This document shows, piece by piece, positions 8,594-16,577 of a stretch of DNA of 20,877 bases. The notes beneath the pieces are model-generated. The model saw only the letters and a list, made by a program, of their open reading frames with translations, was not told where the DNA came from and searched no databases. Source of the DNA: Clostridia bacterium (GTDB lineage: Bacteria > CBDUZB01 > JAGLHV01); contig JAUVLC010000039.1 of the NCBI GenBank assembly GCA_030595925.1, positions 1 to 20,877 of the forward strand. The letters are read 5' to 3'. Every line of letters begins with the position of its first letter. Within the stretch, counting starts at the first letter, position 1. Made by a program: the position numbers and the translations under genes.

Positions 8594-9127
8594 TTACATA
8601 ACTAAAATTTTAGTAATAATCAAAGAACCTTTTACCCGGGTAGAAAAACTATTTCTTACATTAAGATGTATTTTTTCTACTTTTAAAATCTGGTAAGATT
8701 TTTGAAGATAATAAATAAATTTCACAAATTGTTCTATGTGTCCTTCTCCCTTTATTTCTATAGTGTATTTTTTGTAAAATTCCATTTTTTTAACTGGCTG
8801 CGGTTTAATATTAATCAAAGAGACCTTTGATTTTTGGGCAAGAGATTCTATTTCTTTAAGAAAAGAAGCAACGTCTTCTTCATCCGAACCTTTTTTCTTA
8901 ATAAAAGCCATATATTTTTCGAATTCTTCTTTTATCTGCTTTTTCTGTTTGATAATTTGATTATTTTTTTTCCACTCAATTTCTTTTTTTATTTTCTCCT
9001 GCTTTACTAAGCCTATTTCTTTTTTTAAAGGTGTTACTACAAAATTGTTAGAAAATACAATAGCCAGAAAAACAAGAACGATATAAAATAACTTTTTTTC
9101 TCGTTTATTTAAATGGTCAATAAACAT
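8594..9127 (-). CDS. gspM: Type II secretion platform protein GspM/PilO-like
   Basis: This is a 177-residue bitopic inner-membrane protein. It has a short cytoplasmic start (MFIDHLNKREKKL), one membrane helix (about 12-32), a long Lys/Glu-rich coiled coil (about 35-75), and a periplasmic ferredoxin-like domain (about 83-177: FLKEIESLAQKSKVSLINIKP, YTIEIKGEGHIEQFVKFIYYLQ). This layout matches PilO and the PilO-like form of GspM, which pair with GspL/PilN in the assembly platform of pseudopilus machines. Its ATG directly abuts the gspL stop (9128-9130), with GGAGAGG just upstream. It is the last gene of the gsp run. Confidence 0.8.
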   Translation of the reverse strand: MFIDHLNKREKKLFYIVLVFLAIVFSNNFVVTPLKKEIGLVKQEKIKKEIEWKKNNQIIKQKKQIKEEFEKYMAFIKKKGSDEEDVASFLKEIESLAQKSKVSLINIKPQPVKKMEFYKKYTIEIKGEGHIEQFVKFIYYLQKSYQILKVEKIHLNVRNSFSTRVKGSLIITKILVM

Positions 9128-10633
9128 TTAATGCCTCTCCATTTTCCCTGGTAAAAATTGACAAAAAACCTCAAAATCTGTTATTTCCTGATGGCGAATT
9201 TGTCTTTTACTTGCGTATTTTAATTTAACCTTTTCAAATAAATCCGATTTTTCCAAAATGGTGACCAATTTAAACACCCGCGACATCTGCGAAGAAGTTC
9301 CTTGCAAGGTTACATTTCCATCACTGTTATAAATAAATCCTGAAAGTGAAATCCGTGCAGGAATAATCCGATAAATTTCAGCTAAAATTTCTATACTCGA
9401 ATTTGTTCTATTCAAATGTTGCCGGATAATTGCTGTTTTTCTTTTTGTTGCTTTTAATTGTTCTGCTAAGGTTTGAGTTAAAGAAATTTCATTTTTTAAT
9501 TTTTTTATGTATTTCCTTTCTTTCCAAAACCATTGTCCGATTATTCCTGATATTAATAACACAATAAGAGTGATTAAAGAGAACAAAGTTATCATATCTC
9601 TTTTAACGATGAAAGACTTATGTTTTTTTTCTTTTTCCTGTTTAAGAAAATCAATCTGGAAAGTATTATCTAATAAGATTAATCCCAGAGTTTTTGGCCG
9701 GGAAAATACTTCTTGCGAAAAACCAATAGTTTCTTTTAAGTTCTTAATATTATCCGGCCAAACAAAACAATCAATTAATTCTATTGACAAACTTAATTCT
9801 TTTTCCAACATTTTTTTTAATTGGTTCGTTTCTTTACCGTAATCACCCATTAATATTTTCCTGATTTCCTTATAGTCAACATTTTTCTTATAGGCATTTA
9901 AAGAATCTTTAACAAAATTAATTATCGCCTTTCTATGTTTATTTAAGGCTTCTATTAAACAATCAGGATTCTCTTCCTTAATATTATGAAAATCTTCTAT
10001 CCTCATACTACGGGTAAAAATTAACTGCTGCTGATTGAAAATAATTAATTCAATCCCGGAATAGTCAATATGTAGTAATCCAACTATTTCATTTTTTCCA
10101 ATTAAATCCTTCCAAGTATTTATTACCCAGTTAAATAAAGTATATGGAACTATCGTTATATGAGCCGGTTCTATCCCTATTTTGTGTAAAATACCCCTAT
10201 ACCGGTCAAGAAAAGGTTTTTGTACAATAAACACAACCACTAAAGAATGGGTCTCATTCTTATGGATAATGGTATAATCATAAATGATTTCTTCCTGAGG
10301 AATAGGTAATTCTCTGATTAGTTGAAAATAAATCATTTCTTTTAGTTCTTTATCATTAATACTGGGAAAGTGATAATATTTAATAAATATGGATTTTCTT
10401 GATATAGCCATTACTATTGATGAAGGCTTATCTTTTATTTGGCTGATAATATTTTTTAAAATTATTGTTGTTTCTTCTAATGGAGAAGAATATATTCTTT
10501 CTACCCGATGTTCAATAATGTTTTTTCCATTTTTATTTTCAGTAAATTGAGTATATCGAATATACGGTTCATCAAGTTCTAAAATATTTTTTATAAATTT
10601 ATTTTTTCGTAAACCCAGTTTTTTGCTTATCAT
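9128..10633 (-). CDS. gspL: GspL-like platform protein (PilM-PilN fusion layout)
   Basis: From the ATG at 10631-10633 this protein has 501 residues. The N-terminal ~330 residues form a cytoplasmic PilM/GspL-type actin-like domain (PSSIVMAISRKSIFIKYYHF, ELPIPQEEIIYDYTI, VGLLHIDYSGIELIIF). One membrane helix follows (about 347-369), then a coiled coil and a periplasmic PilN-like ferredoxin domain (about 415-495: AEIYRIIPARISLSGFIY, GNVTLQGTSSQMSRVFKLV). In type II systems GspL couples the GspE ATPase to the pseudopilus platform. An in-frame ATG at 10715-10717 would add 28 residues but overlap gspK by 83 bases. The 10633 start has GAGGAG in front and sits one base past the gspK stop, so it is preferred. 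Confidence 0.8.
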   Translation of the reverse strand: MISKKLGLRKNKFIKNILELDEPYIRYTQFTENKNGKNIIEHRVERIYSSPLEETTIILKNIISQIKDKPSSIVMAISRKSIFIKYYHFPSINDKELKEMIYFQLIRELPIPQEEIIYDYTIIHKNETHSLVVVFIVQKPFLDRYRGILHKIGIEPAHITIVPYTLFNWVINTWKDLIGKNEIVGLLHIDYSGIELIIFNQQQLIFTRSMRIEDFHNIKEENPDCLIEALNKHRKAIINFVKDSLNAYKKNVDYKEIRKILMGDYGKETNQLKKMLEKELSLSIELIDCFVWPDNIKNLKETIGFSQEVFSRPKTLGLILLDNTFQIDFLKQEKEKKHKSFIVKRDMITLFSLITLIVLLISGIIGQWFWKERKYIKKLKNEISLTQTLAEQLKATKRKTAIIRQHLNRTNSSIEILAEIYRIIPARISLSGFIYNSDGNVTLQGTSSQMSRVFKLVTILEKSDLFEKVKLKYASKRQIRHQEITDFEVFCQFLPGKMERH

Positions 10634-10634
10634 T

Positions 10635-11612
10635 TTACTCCTCATGCCAATAAATAATATGTCCTTTTTCTCTATCAATAGTTGCCTCAACCTTTTGTAT
10701 AATCTCACTATTCCCATCCATTTTTATTTCCATACAGGCTTGAAAATATTTCGATTTTACGGTTATTAAATCCTGGCTGGTAAGTTTGTCAATTTGTAAT
10801 AAATCCTCTTCACTTATGGAGTAAATACCTTCCAGGGTATCCTTAATTTCGTTTACCTTTTTAAAAAATTTATCATCTTCAGTTCCTTCTTTTCCATCCG
10901 AACCCTTTCGATAATCAACAATTAACTGACTAAGATTATCATTTAAGCCTAAGACTTTTAGGGTTTTTATTGAACAGGTATTAATATTTACCTTCCCCTC
11001 TCCATAGACAGTTAATTCTTCTTTAAGTTTAGTTAATAGTTCCGGGGTTACACCTTTAACTAATATTAATTCATCCTTTGTCTGAAAAGGGCCGTTTTTA
11101 CAGGAATAGGGATCAGCAAGACTTTGGTAATATGAATTTTCCGCTCCCTCAGTAAGCGGGGTATCATCACTATCCCGCCAATCAATAATAGCTGAGGCAA
11201 TAGCTTCATCTATCTCCTCAAAGGACATAAGAACCTCCAAAGAAGCAGTATTGATATTAATTTTTCTTTCTTCATCTATTAAACCATAACATATTTCTTC
11301 TTCCTGATTATCTTCCCTGGAATAGAAAATAGTAAATTCTCCTCTATTTATAGTAATGCCTTTAAACATATCAGGATTGTTGCTCCATACATCATTTAAA
11401 GTATCACAGAAACTATCATCGCTTTTCAAAACAGCAATTGCTTTTCGTACACTTGCTTTGGTTATCTGTGCACTTTCAATTTTATCTTTTAACATAGCGG
11501 ATAACTTTAATTCCATTTTTACCCTACGGGCAAATCCTAAAGTAAATACTAATAATATAGTCAATATCCATAAAGTAACGATTAATATTGATCCGGTCGT
11601 CCTTTTTATCAT
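10635..11612 (-). CDS. gspK: Minor pseudopilin GspK
   Basis: This is a 325-residue protein. The class III leader is MIKRTTG/SILIV, with cleavage expected after Gly7. As usual for GspK, the Glu at mature position 5 is absent (Val here). A hydrophobic helix (8-27) is followed by a large globular domain with two helix-hairpin-helix-like SAM regions: KININTASLEVL at 117-128 and KVNINTCSIKTL at 207-218. These are GspK hallmarks, as is the acidic DWRDSDD segment (144-150). GspK caps the pseudopilus tip with GspI and GspJ. The gene begins four bases after gspJ ends, and its stop sits next to the gspL start. Confidence 0.9.
   Translation of the reverse strand: MIKRTTGSILIVTLWILTILLVFTLGFARRVKMELKLSAMLKDKIESAQITKASVRKAIAVLKSDDSFCDTLNDVWSNNPDMFKGITINRGEFTIFYSREDNQEEEICYGLIDEERKININTASLEVLMSFEEIDEAIASAIIDWRDSDDTPLTEGAENSYYQSLADPYSCKNGPFQTKDELILVKGVTPELLTKLKEELTVYGEGKVNINTCSIKTLKVLGLNDNLSQLIVDYRKGSDGKEGTEDDKFFKKVNEIKDTLEGIYSISEEDLLQIDKLTSQDLITVKSKYFQACMEIKMDGNSEIIQKVEATIDREKGHIIYWHEE
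10638..10643 (-). promoter_or_regulatory. Ribosome binding site deciding the gspL start
   Basis: The last codons of gspK supply GAGGAG on the minus strand, four bases before the ATG at 10633. The alternative ATG at 10717 lies deep inside gspK. Confidence 0.65.
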
Positions 11613-11616
11613 CGGG

Positions 11617-12234
11617 TTAAAGTACTCCTAATTTTCCTATTGGCATATAAATTGTTTTAGAATATTTTTCAGACTTACCATATTTATTAATCAGCTTTAA
11701 ATGAATTTTAATTCCTATAGGCAAGTCTTTCTTTGATTCCCAATAATCTTTCCAGTCAAAATCATCTTGCTCTTTGCTATAAGCATAGCTAATGTTAAAA
11801 TCTTCCACTCCGGCAGTTAATTTTTCATCTTTTCCCTTTTTCCCCAGATGAATCTCGCTGAAAGTCTGGTAGCTTCTCCTCAAGCATTGTTCCTGAGAGT
11901 CAAAATAATAGTTGATTTTACAAAGATTGCCCGTATTATAACGGTTAGAAAAAAGAAGAAAGGATATACTGTTTTTTTTGCCTTCAAAATCCAACGGTTG
12001 AAAAGAAACAGTATTTCTCAATTCACCGGCAATGAGTTCCAAAAAAAGACGGGATTTTTGGTGTAAAGCATACATTTCTTTTTCTCTTTTCCATAAAGTT
12101 ACACCCTGAGAAAAAATAGAAAATATTTTTATCCCAATTAACGAAAAAAGAACCAGAGCCATCAGTATCTCCACGAGTGTAACACCTTTCTTTTTCTTTA
12201 ATGGAGTAAAACCAATTCTTACAATTTTTAACAT
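11617..12234 (-). CDS. gspJ: Minor pseudopilin GspJ
   Basis: This is a 205-residue protein with a prepilin leader ending KKKKG/VTLVEILMALVLFSL. Cleavage is expected after Gly17, with Glu at mature position 5 and a standard hydrophobic helix. The globular domain contains the GspJ-like SRLFLELIAGELRNTVSF stretch (65-82), which resembles the family's RxLxxxLxxxLR segment. Size and place between gspI and gspK fit GspJ, part of the I-J-K tip complex. The start lies four bases after gspI, with GAGGA upstream inside the end of gspI. Confidence 0.85.
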   Translation of the reverse strand: MLKIVRIGFTPLKKKKGVTLVEILMALVLFSLIGIKIFSIFSQGVTLWKREKEMYALHQKSRLFLELIAGELRNTVSFQPLDFEGKKNSISFLLFSNRYNTGNLCKINYYFDSQEQCLRRSYQTFSEIHLGKKGKDEKLTAGVEDFNISYAYSKEQDDFDWKDYWESKKDLPIGIKIHLKLINKYGKSEKYSKTIYMPIGKLGVL

Positions 12235-12238
12235 TTTT

Positions 12239-12610
12239 TCATTCCTCAGGTAAAATATATGTTTCTAAATGCGCTATTTTTTCTCCCTTTTCCCCATATA
12301 CTCCCAGCTTTAATTTATTTAAAGAAATATTTTCTACTTCGGTTACTTCTGTTTTCCATCGATAACTCCTATCTTCTTCCTGAATATCTCCTTCTTCAAT
12401 ACCCAAAGGTATATTTCTTCCATTTTCCAACTCCCAAATCTTATTTTCTATAAGTAAGTACTGCTTAAAAATCTCTCGTGATGCTTCAACTGATGATAAA
12501 CAAGTTCTCAATGAATGCATAACCCATACCAATCCTAAAGAAACAACTCCCACGGTTATAAGCACTTCAATTAAGGTAAAAGCTTTTTCATTAGATAACA
12601 TTTTTTTCAT
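12239..12610 (-). CDS. gspI: Minor pseudopilin GspI
   Basis: This is a 123-residue protein, the usual length for GspI. The leader is MKKMLSNEKA/FTLIEVLITVGVVSL. The residue before the cleavage site is Ala, not the usual Gly, and Glu5 is present. The short C-terminal domain has the conserved-looking YLLIENKIWELENG stretch (46-59). GspI nucleates the tip complex with GspJ and GspK. AAGGA precedes the ATG. The start is one base after the gspH stop, so the two genes are translationally linked. Confidence 0.85.
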   Translation of the reverse strand: MKKMLSNEKAFTLIEVLITVGVVSLGLVWVMHSLRTCLSSVEASREIFKQYLLIENKIWELENGRNIPLGIEEGDIQEEDRSYRWKTEVTEVENISLNKLKLGVYGEKGEKIAHLETYILPEE

Positions 12611-12611
12611 T

Positions 12612-13094
12612 TTATTTTCCTTGATATTTCGCCAAAGCTAAGGCTTGTATCGATTCAAAATGTCCGTCACTTACAATAGCAAAACCTCTTTCTTGGTCTA
12701 TACTTAAAACAATATCTATTATATCATGCTCTCCGTTATGGAGAAACTCATAGTAATTTTTTTTTGTCCTGACTAAAACTTCCTCCGGCCAAAAATATGT
12801 TCTACCATATCGCCCTTTTAATCTTTTAAAATCAGCCGACCCATTTCTTTTGTTCCTGGTGGTTAACCAGTATCTTTTCTGGGACGGGTCTATATTTAAA
12901 CGAATTATCTTTTGCTCTAAGACCGCTTTCTGACGAGCAAATTGCAAAATCTTTTGCAAATTATAAGTATGATTTTCTATTCGAATTTGTTCATAGCTCT
13001 TTTTCATAAACGGAATTGAAATGGCCATCACCACCCCAATAATAATAACAACTATAATAAGTTCAAAAAGGGTAAATCCTTTTTTATTGCTCAT
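12612..13094 (-). CDS. gspH: Minor pseudopilin GspH
   Basis: From the ATG at 13092-13094 the protein is 160 residues. The leader is MSNKKG/FTLFELIIVVIIIGVV, with Glu5 and a typical helix. The globular part has the GspH/FimT feature of a long helix (LQKILQFARQKAVLEQKIIRL) followed by beta strands. GspH links the tip complex to the GspG shaft. An upstream in-frame ATG at 13110-13112 would give six more residues and a 22-base overlap with gspG. The ATGA overlap with the gspG stop (13091-13094) and the standard short leader favour the later start, although its Shine-Dalgarno spacing is poor. Confidence 0.8.
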   Translation of the reverse strand: MSNKKGFTLFELIIVVIIIGVVMAISIPFMKKSYEQIRIENHTYNLQKILQFARQKAVLEQKIIRLNIDPSQKRYWLTTRNKRNGSADFKRLKGRYGRTYFWPEEVLVRTKKNYYEFLHNGEHDIIDIVLSIDQERGFAIVSDGHFESIQALALAKYQGK

Positions 13095-13522
13095 TCCTGT
13101 TCTACATCCCAATTGGTAATATCGTCCCCTCCTCCCTCTACCCCATCAGCACCATAGGAAAATAAATCATAATCCTGGGAATTATGAATGCCGGGACATA
13201 CATAAACATAGGGATTATCCCAGGGGTCCCTGGGAAATTTTCGCTTGATATAAGGCCCGTTCCAATACTGAGGAACAGGAGGGGTTGTAGTTTTTTTGAG
13301 CAGTGCTCCCAGCCCCTGTTCAGTAGTAGGATATTTCCGATTATCTAATTGGTACAAATCAAGCGCTGTGGCAATATTTGCTTCAATATCAGCCTGAGCA
13401 GCCACTTTTCTTGCTTGTTCACTTCTCCCTACCATTCGGGGAATTACCATAGTCATTAATATCCCTAAAATAACTACCACTAACATAAGCTCTATTAAAG
13501 TAAAACCTTTTTTCTTCCACAT
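13091..13522 (-). CDS. gspG: Major pseudopilin GspG
   Basis: This is a 143-residue protein with the textbook leader MWKKKG/FTLIELMLVVVILGIL. It then has the GspG signature AARQADIEANIATALDLYQL-type helix (here from AAQADIEANI, residues 41-50) and YPTTEQGLGAL. Further hallmarks are GPYIKRKFPRDPWDNPY and an acidic, Gly-rich end (FSYGADGVEGGGDDI) that forms the calcium site in the family. GspG builds the pseudopilus shaft, and this gene is the strongest evidence that the cluster is a type II secretion system and not a type IV pilus. A strong AAGGAGAGG lies before the ATG. A 73-base gap separates it from gspF. Confidence 0.95.
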   Translation of the reverse strand: MWKKKGFTLIELMLVVVILGILMTMVIPRMVGRSEQARKVAAQADIEANIATALDLYQLDNRKYPTTEQGLGALLKKTTTPPVPQYWNGPYIKRKFPRDPWDNPYVYVCPGIHNSQDYDLFSYGADGVEGGGDDITNWDVEQE

Positions 13523-13595
13523 TATACACCTCTCCTTATTTTATAGATTTTGCCTTGTTTTTCCTCTTATATGACTCGTAATAGTTTCCGTATTA

Positions 13596-14813
13596 TTACA
13601 TCATTACATTCATCTCAAATATGGGAAGCAATATGGCGATTACGATAAATCCTATAACCAGGCCCATAATTAAAATGGTTAACGGTTCTAACAGAGTAAC
13701 GCTCATTTTTGTTACTCTGTCAGATTCCTTTTCATAAGAATTAGCAATCTTGTTTAAAGACTTATGCAGAGTATTACTTTCCTCACCCACTTTTACCATA
13801 TTTACCACCATATCGGGAAAATAGCTGCTTTTTTTTAGACTATCCGACATGGTCGTTCCATGAACTAAGTCATTATAAATTCTATCTGATTCCAAACGAA
13901 AAAGTTCATTTTGTAATACCCCTTTTACTAAGTGCACTGCAGCAAGAATAGGAACCCCGTTTTCCAGGAGCATACCTGTAGTCCTGGCAAACCGGGAAAT
14001 TTCTATTTTGTTAATTACCTTTCCCCAAAAAGGGAAATGCAACTTAAACAAACTCCAACTTTTTTTCCCTTTCTCCGTTTTTAATGCTCTTTTAAATAAC
14101 ATACCTAAAAATCCCACCAATAGCAAAACAGCCCACCAATATTGAACAAACATTTTACTCGTCTCCACTAATATTCTCGTTGGCAATGGTAAAACCTGAC
14201 CTAAATCCTCAAACATGGTAACCAGCCGGGGAATAACAAACAAGAAAAGAAAAATAATTGTTGCTATACCCACAGACACTACCAAAATAGGATAGACCAT
14301 CGCTGAACGCAGTTTTGATTTTATTTCCTCTTCCTTTTCTCTAAAATCGGCAAGATTGGCTAATATCTCTTCTAAATGTCCACTCATTTCCCCGGATTTA
14401 ATTAAACTCACAAATAAATTGGAAAAAATTTTAGGATATTGTTTTAAACTATTGGAAAAACTTTCCCCTTTTTCTACTTCTTTAGTTATATTTTCAATAA
14501 TAATTTTAAGCTCTCTATTTCCTGTTTGACCTTCTAAAATACGCAGTGCTTTCACAATGGGAACACCACCATAAAGCAAATCAGAAAACTGGCGGGTAAA
14601 CAAAGTAATATCCTGAGAACGTATTTTAAATAACAACCGTCTACTTATGTTTTTTCTTGCCCCTATATCCCTGTCCCTGTCTTTCTCCAGCATAAACGGG
14701 AAACATCCTCGCCTATTCAACTCCTCAACAGCCAGACTTTCATTTTGAGCTTCTATTTTCCCCTCAACAAATCCCTGGGTTTGATTTTTTGCTTTATAAA
14801 TAAAGATAGTCAT
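13596..14813 (-). CDS. gspF: Inner-membrane platform protein GspF
   Basis: This is a 405-residue polytopic protein of the GspF/PilC family, normal in length. It has a short N-terminal strand region (IYKAKNQTQGFVEGKIEA). Two repeated cytoplasmic helical domains follow, marked by ITLFTRQFSDLLYGGVPIVKAL (about 69-90) and ISRFARTTGMLLENGVPILAAV (about 270-291). Membrane helices lie near 168-195, 215-237 and 375-402. GspF turns in the platform to drive pseudopilin assembly powered by GspE. No strong ribosome site is visible before the ATG, though the upstream gspE stop is only 45 bases away. Confidence 0.93.
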   Translation of the reverse strand: MTIFIYKAKNQTQGFVEGKIEAQNESLAVEELNRRGCFPFMLEKDRDRDIGARKNISRRLLFKIRSQDITLFTRQFSDLLYGGVPIVKALRILEGQTGNRELKIIIENITKEVEKGESFSNSLKQYPKIFSNLFVSLIKSGEMSGHLEEILANLADFREKEEEIKSKLRSAMVYPILVVSVGIATIIFLFLFVIPRLVTMFEDLGQVLPLPTRILVETSKMFVQYWWAVLLLVGFLGMLFKRALKTEKGKKSWSLFKLHFPFWGKVINKIEISRFARTTGMLLENGVPILAAVHLVKGVLQNELFRLESDRIYNDLVHGTTMSDSLKKSSYFPDMVVNMVKVGEESNTLHKSLNKIANSYEKESDRVTKMSVTLLEPLTILIMGLVIGFIVIAILLPIFEMNVMM

Positions 14814-14858
14814 AATTTCTTATTTTACCTTTCTTTTGTGTTTTTAAAAGCCGTATTT

Positions 14859-16562
14859 CTAATCACTTTCTTCCTGAGTGACCCTGAGAATCTCACTCAC
14901 AGTGGTTAATCCTTTTATCACTTTTTCCCAGCCATCCTGACGCAAGGTTCTTATTCCCGATTTTAAAGCAACCTGTTTTATTTCCTCTGTAGAAACACGC
15001 TGAAGAATAAGTTCTCTTATCTCTTCATCTAATACGAGAACTTCATAGATTGCTGTCCGGCCTAAGTATCCGGTAAATCTACAATGACTACATCCTTTCC
15101 CCTCAAAAATCTCTGTTTCGGATTTTACATCCCATTTTATGCTTAATTCCTCAATTGCACTTTTGTCCAGAGGTATCTTAGTTTTACAATGCGGACAAAT
15201 CAGACGAACTAATCTCTGAGCAACAATACAGATTACCGATGAAGAAACTAAGAATGGTTCTACCCCCATATCCAACAGCCGGGTCACTGCACCTGAAGCA
15301 TCATTTGTATGTAAAGTGCTAAAAACCAAATGACCGGTCAAAGCTACACGAACGGCAATCTCAGCTGTTTCATAATCCCGTATTTCTCCGACCATCATTA
15401 TATCCGGATCATGCCTGAGCATAGACCTCAATCCCCGGGCAAAACTCAAATCAATTTGAGGGTGAATCTGAACCTGAGTAACCCCTTTTAACTGATACTC
15501 AATAGGATCTTCAATAGTAACAATCTTTTTTTCTGCATCATTAATCGTATCTAAACAAGCATATAAAGTAGTAGTTTTCCCACTGCCTGTAGGCCCGGTA
15601 ACCAGTATAATTCCGTGTGGTTTTTTTATCATCTCTTCCAGAATATTAAAATCCTTTTCTAAAAGCCCTAAACTCTTGAGACCAAAACGGATATTAGTAT
15701 TTAAAAGTCTTATATTGACGCTTTCTCCAAACGGAGTAGGAAGAATAGAAACTCTTAAATTAAGTTCTTCACCGCTTATCTTTACCTTAATTCTTCCGTC
15801 TTGAGGCAAGCGTTTCTCGGCAATATTTAAGGAAGACATAATCTTTATTCGTGATATGATGGCATGATGGAAATGTTTTAATTCTTCCGGCACTTGAATA
15901 GGACAAAGAATCCCATCAATGCGATATCGAATTCTTACCTCATCCTCGTATGGCTCAACATGAATATCGGTTGCCCGCTTCTGAAAAGCCTCAATTAAAA
16001 TCTGATTTACTAACCTTACCACAGACGCATCTAAAGCTAAATCCTTAATTTCTTCTGTACTAGATAAGGAAGCATCTTTAACTCCGGGTGTTACTTTTCC
16101 CTTCATCCCTTCTAAAGTCTCTGCTCCCACGCCATAATAGCGGGTAATGGCTTCCAGGATATCCTGTTTTCGGGCCAATACCGGATCAATCACCACCCCT
16201 AATAATAGCTCCAAATCATCCCGGGTAGCCACCTCTAACGGGTCACTCATGGTGACCGTCAGGATATTGTCCTTTCGGGCAATGGGCATTATTTTATAAT
16301 GGTAGGCGAATTTAGCCGGAACGGATTTAATCACTGACTCATCTATCGTGCTCTCTTTTAATTTAACATACGGAATATTGATTTTCTCTGAAAGTAAGGA
16401 AAAGACTTTATGCTCTTCTGCAAAGCCCAGATTCACCACTGCTTCTCCAATAAAATCATCCCCTTTTCTTTGTTCTACTAAAGCCAACCTCAATTGTTCG
16501 TCAGTGATTACTTTTTGGTCAACCAGCAACTCACCTAAATAGACATTATTTTCCTTAGACAT
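14859..16562 (-). CDS. gspE: Traffic ATPase GspE
   Basis: This is a 567-residue cytoplasmic secretion ATPase. The N-terminal GspE/PilB domain (1-160) includes LGELLVDQKVITDEQLRLAL and VTMSDPLEVATRDDLELLLG. The ATPase core has Walker A GPTGSGKT (323-330), Walker B around HDPDIMMVGEIRD, and a His box GHLVFSTLHTNDA. A zinc-binding tetracysteine is complete (Cys456, Cys459, Cys491, Cys494), with the usual wide spacing of GspE/PilB enzymes. It powers pseudopilus growth through GspL and GspF. TAGGAG precedes the ATG, and it lies 15 bases after gspD. Confidence 0.95.
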   Translation of the reverse strand: MSKENNVYLGELLVDQKVITDEQLRLALVEQRKGDDFIGEAVVNLGFAEEHKVFSLLSEKINIPYVKLKESTIDESVIKSVPAKFAYHYKIMPIARKDNILTVTMSDPLEVATRDDLELLLGVVIDPVLARKQDILEAITRYYGVGAETLEGMKGKVTPGVKDASLSSTEEIKDLALDASVVRLVNQILIEAFQKRATDIHVEPYEDEVRIRYRIDGILCPIQVPEELKHFHHAIISRIKIMSSLNIAEKRLPQDGRIKVKISGEELNLRVSILPTPFGESVNIRLLNTNIRFGLKSLGLLEKDFNILEEMIKKPHGIILVTGPTGSGKTTTLYACLDTINDAEKKIVTIEDPIEYQLKGVTQVQIHPQIDLSFARGLRSMLRHDPDIMMVGEIRDYETAEIAVRVALTGHLVFSTLHTNDASGAVTRLLDMGVEPFLVSSSVICIVAQRLVRLICPHCKTKIPLDKSAIEELSIKWDVKSETEIFEGKGCSHCRFTGYLGRTAIYEVLVLDEEIRELILQRVSTEEIKQVALKSGIRTLRQDGWEKVIKGLTTVSEILRVTQEESD

Positions 16563-16577
16563 AAGCTTCTCCTAACC

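Noticed and set aside
7988-8696. Short plus-strand frames around the membrane-protein and gspM gap
   Set aside because: They are low-complexity, overlap real genes on the other strand and have no ribosome sites.
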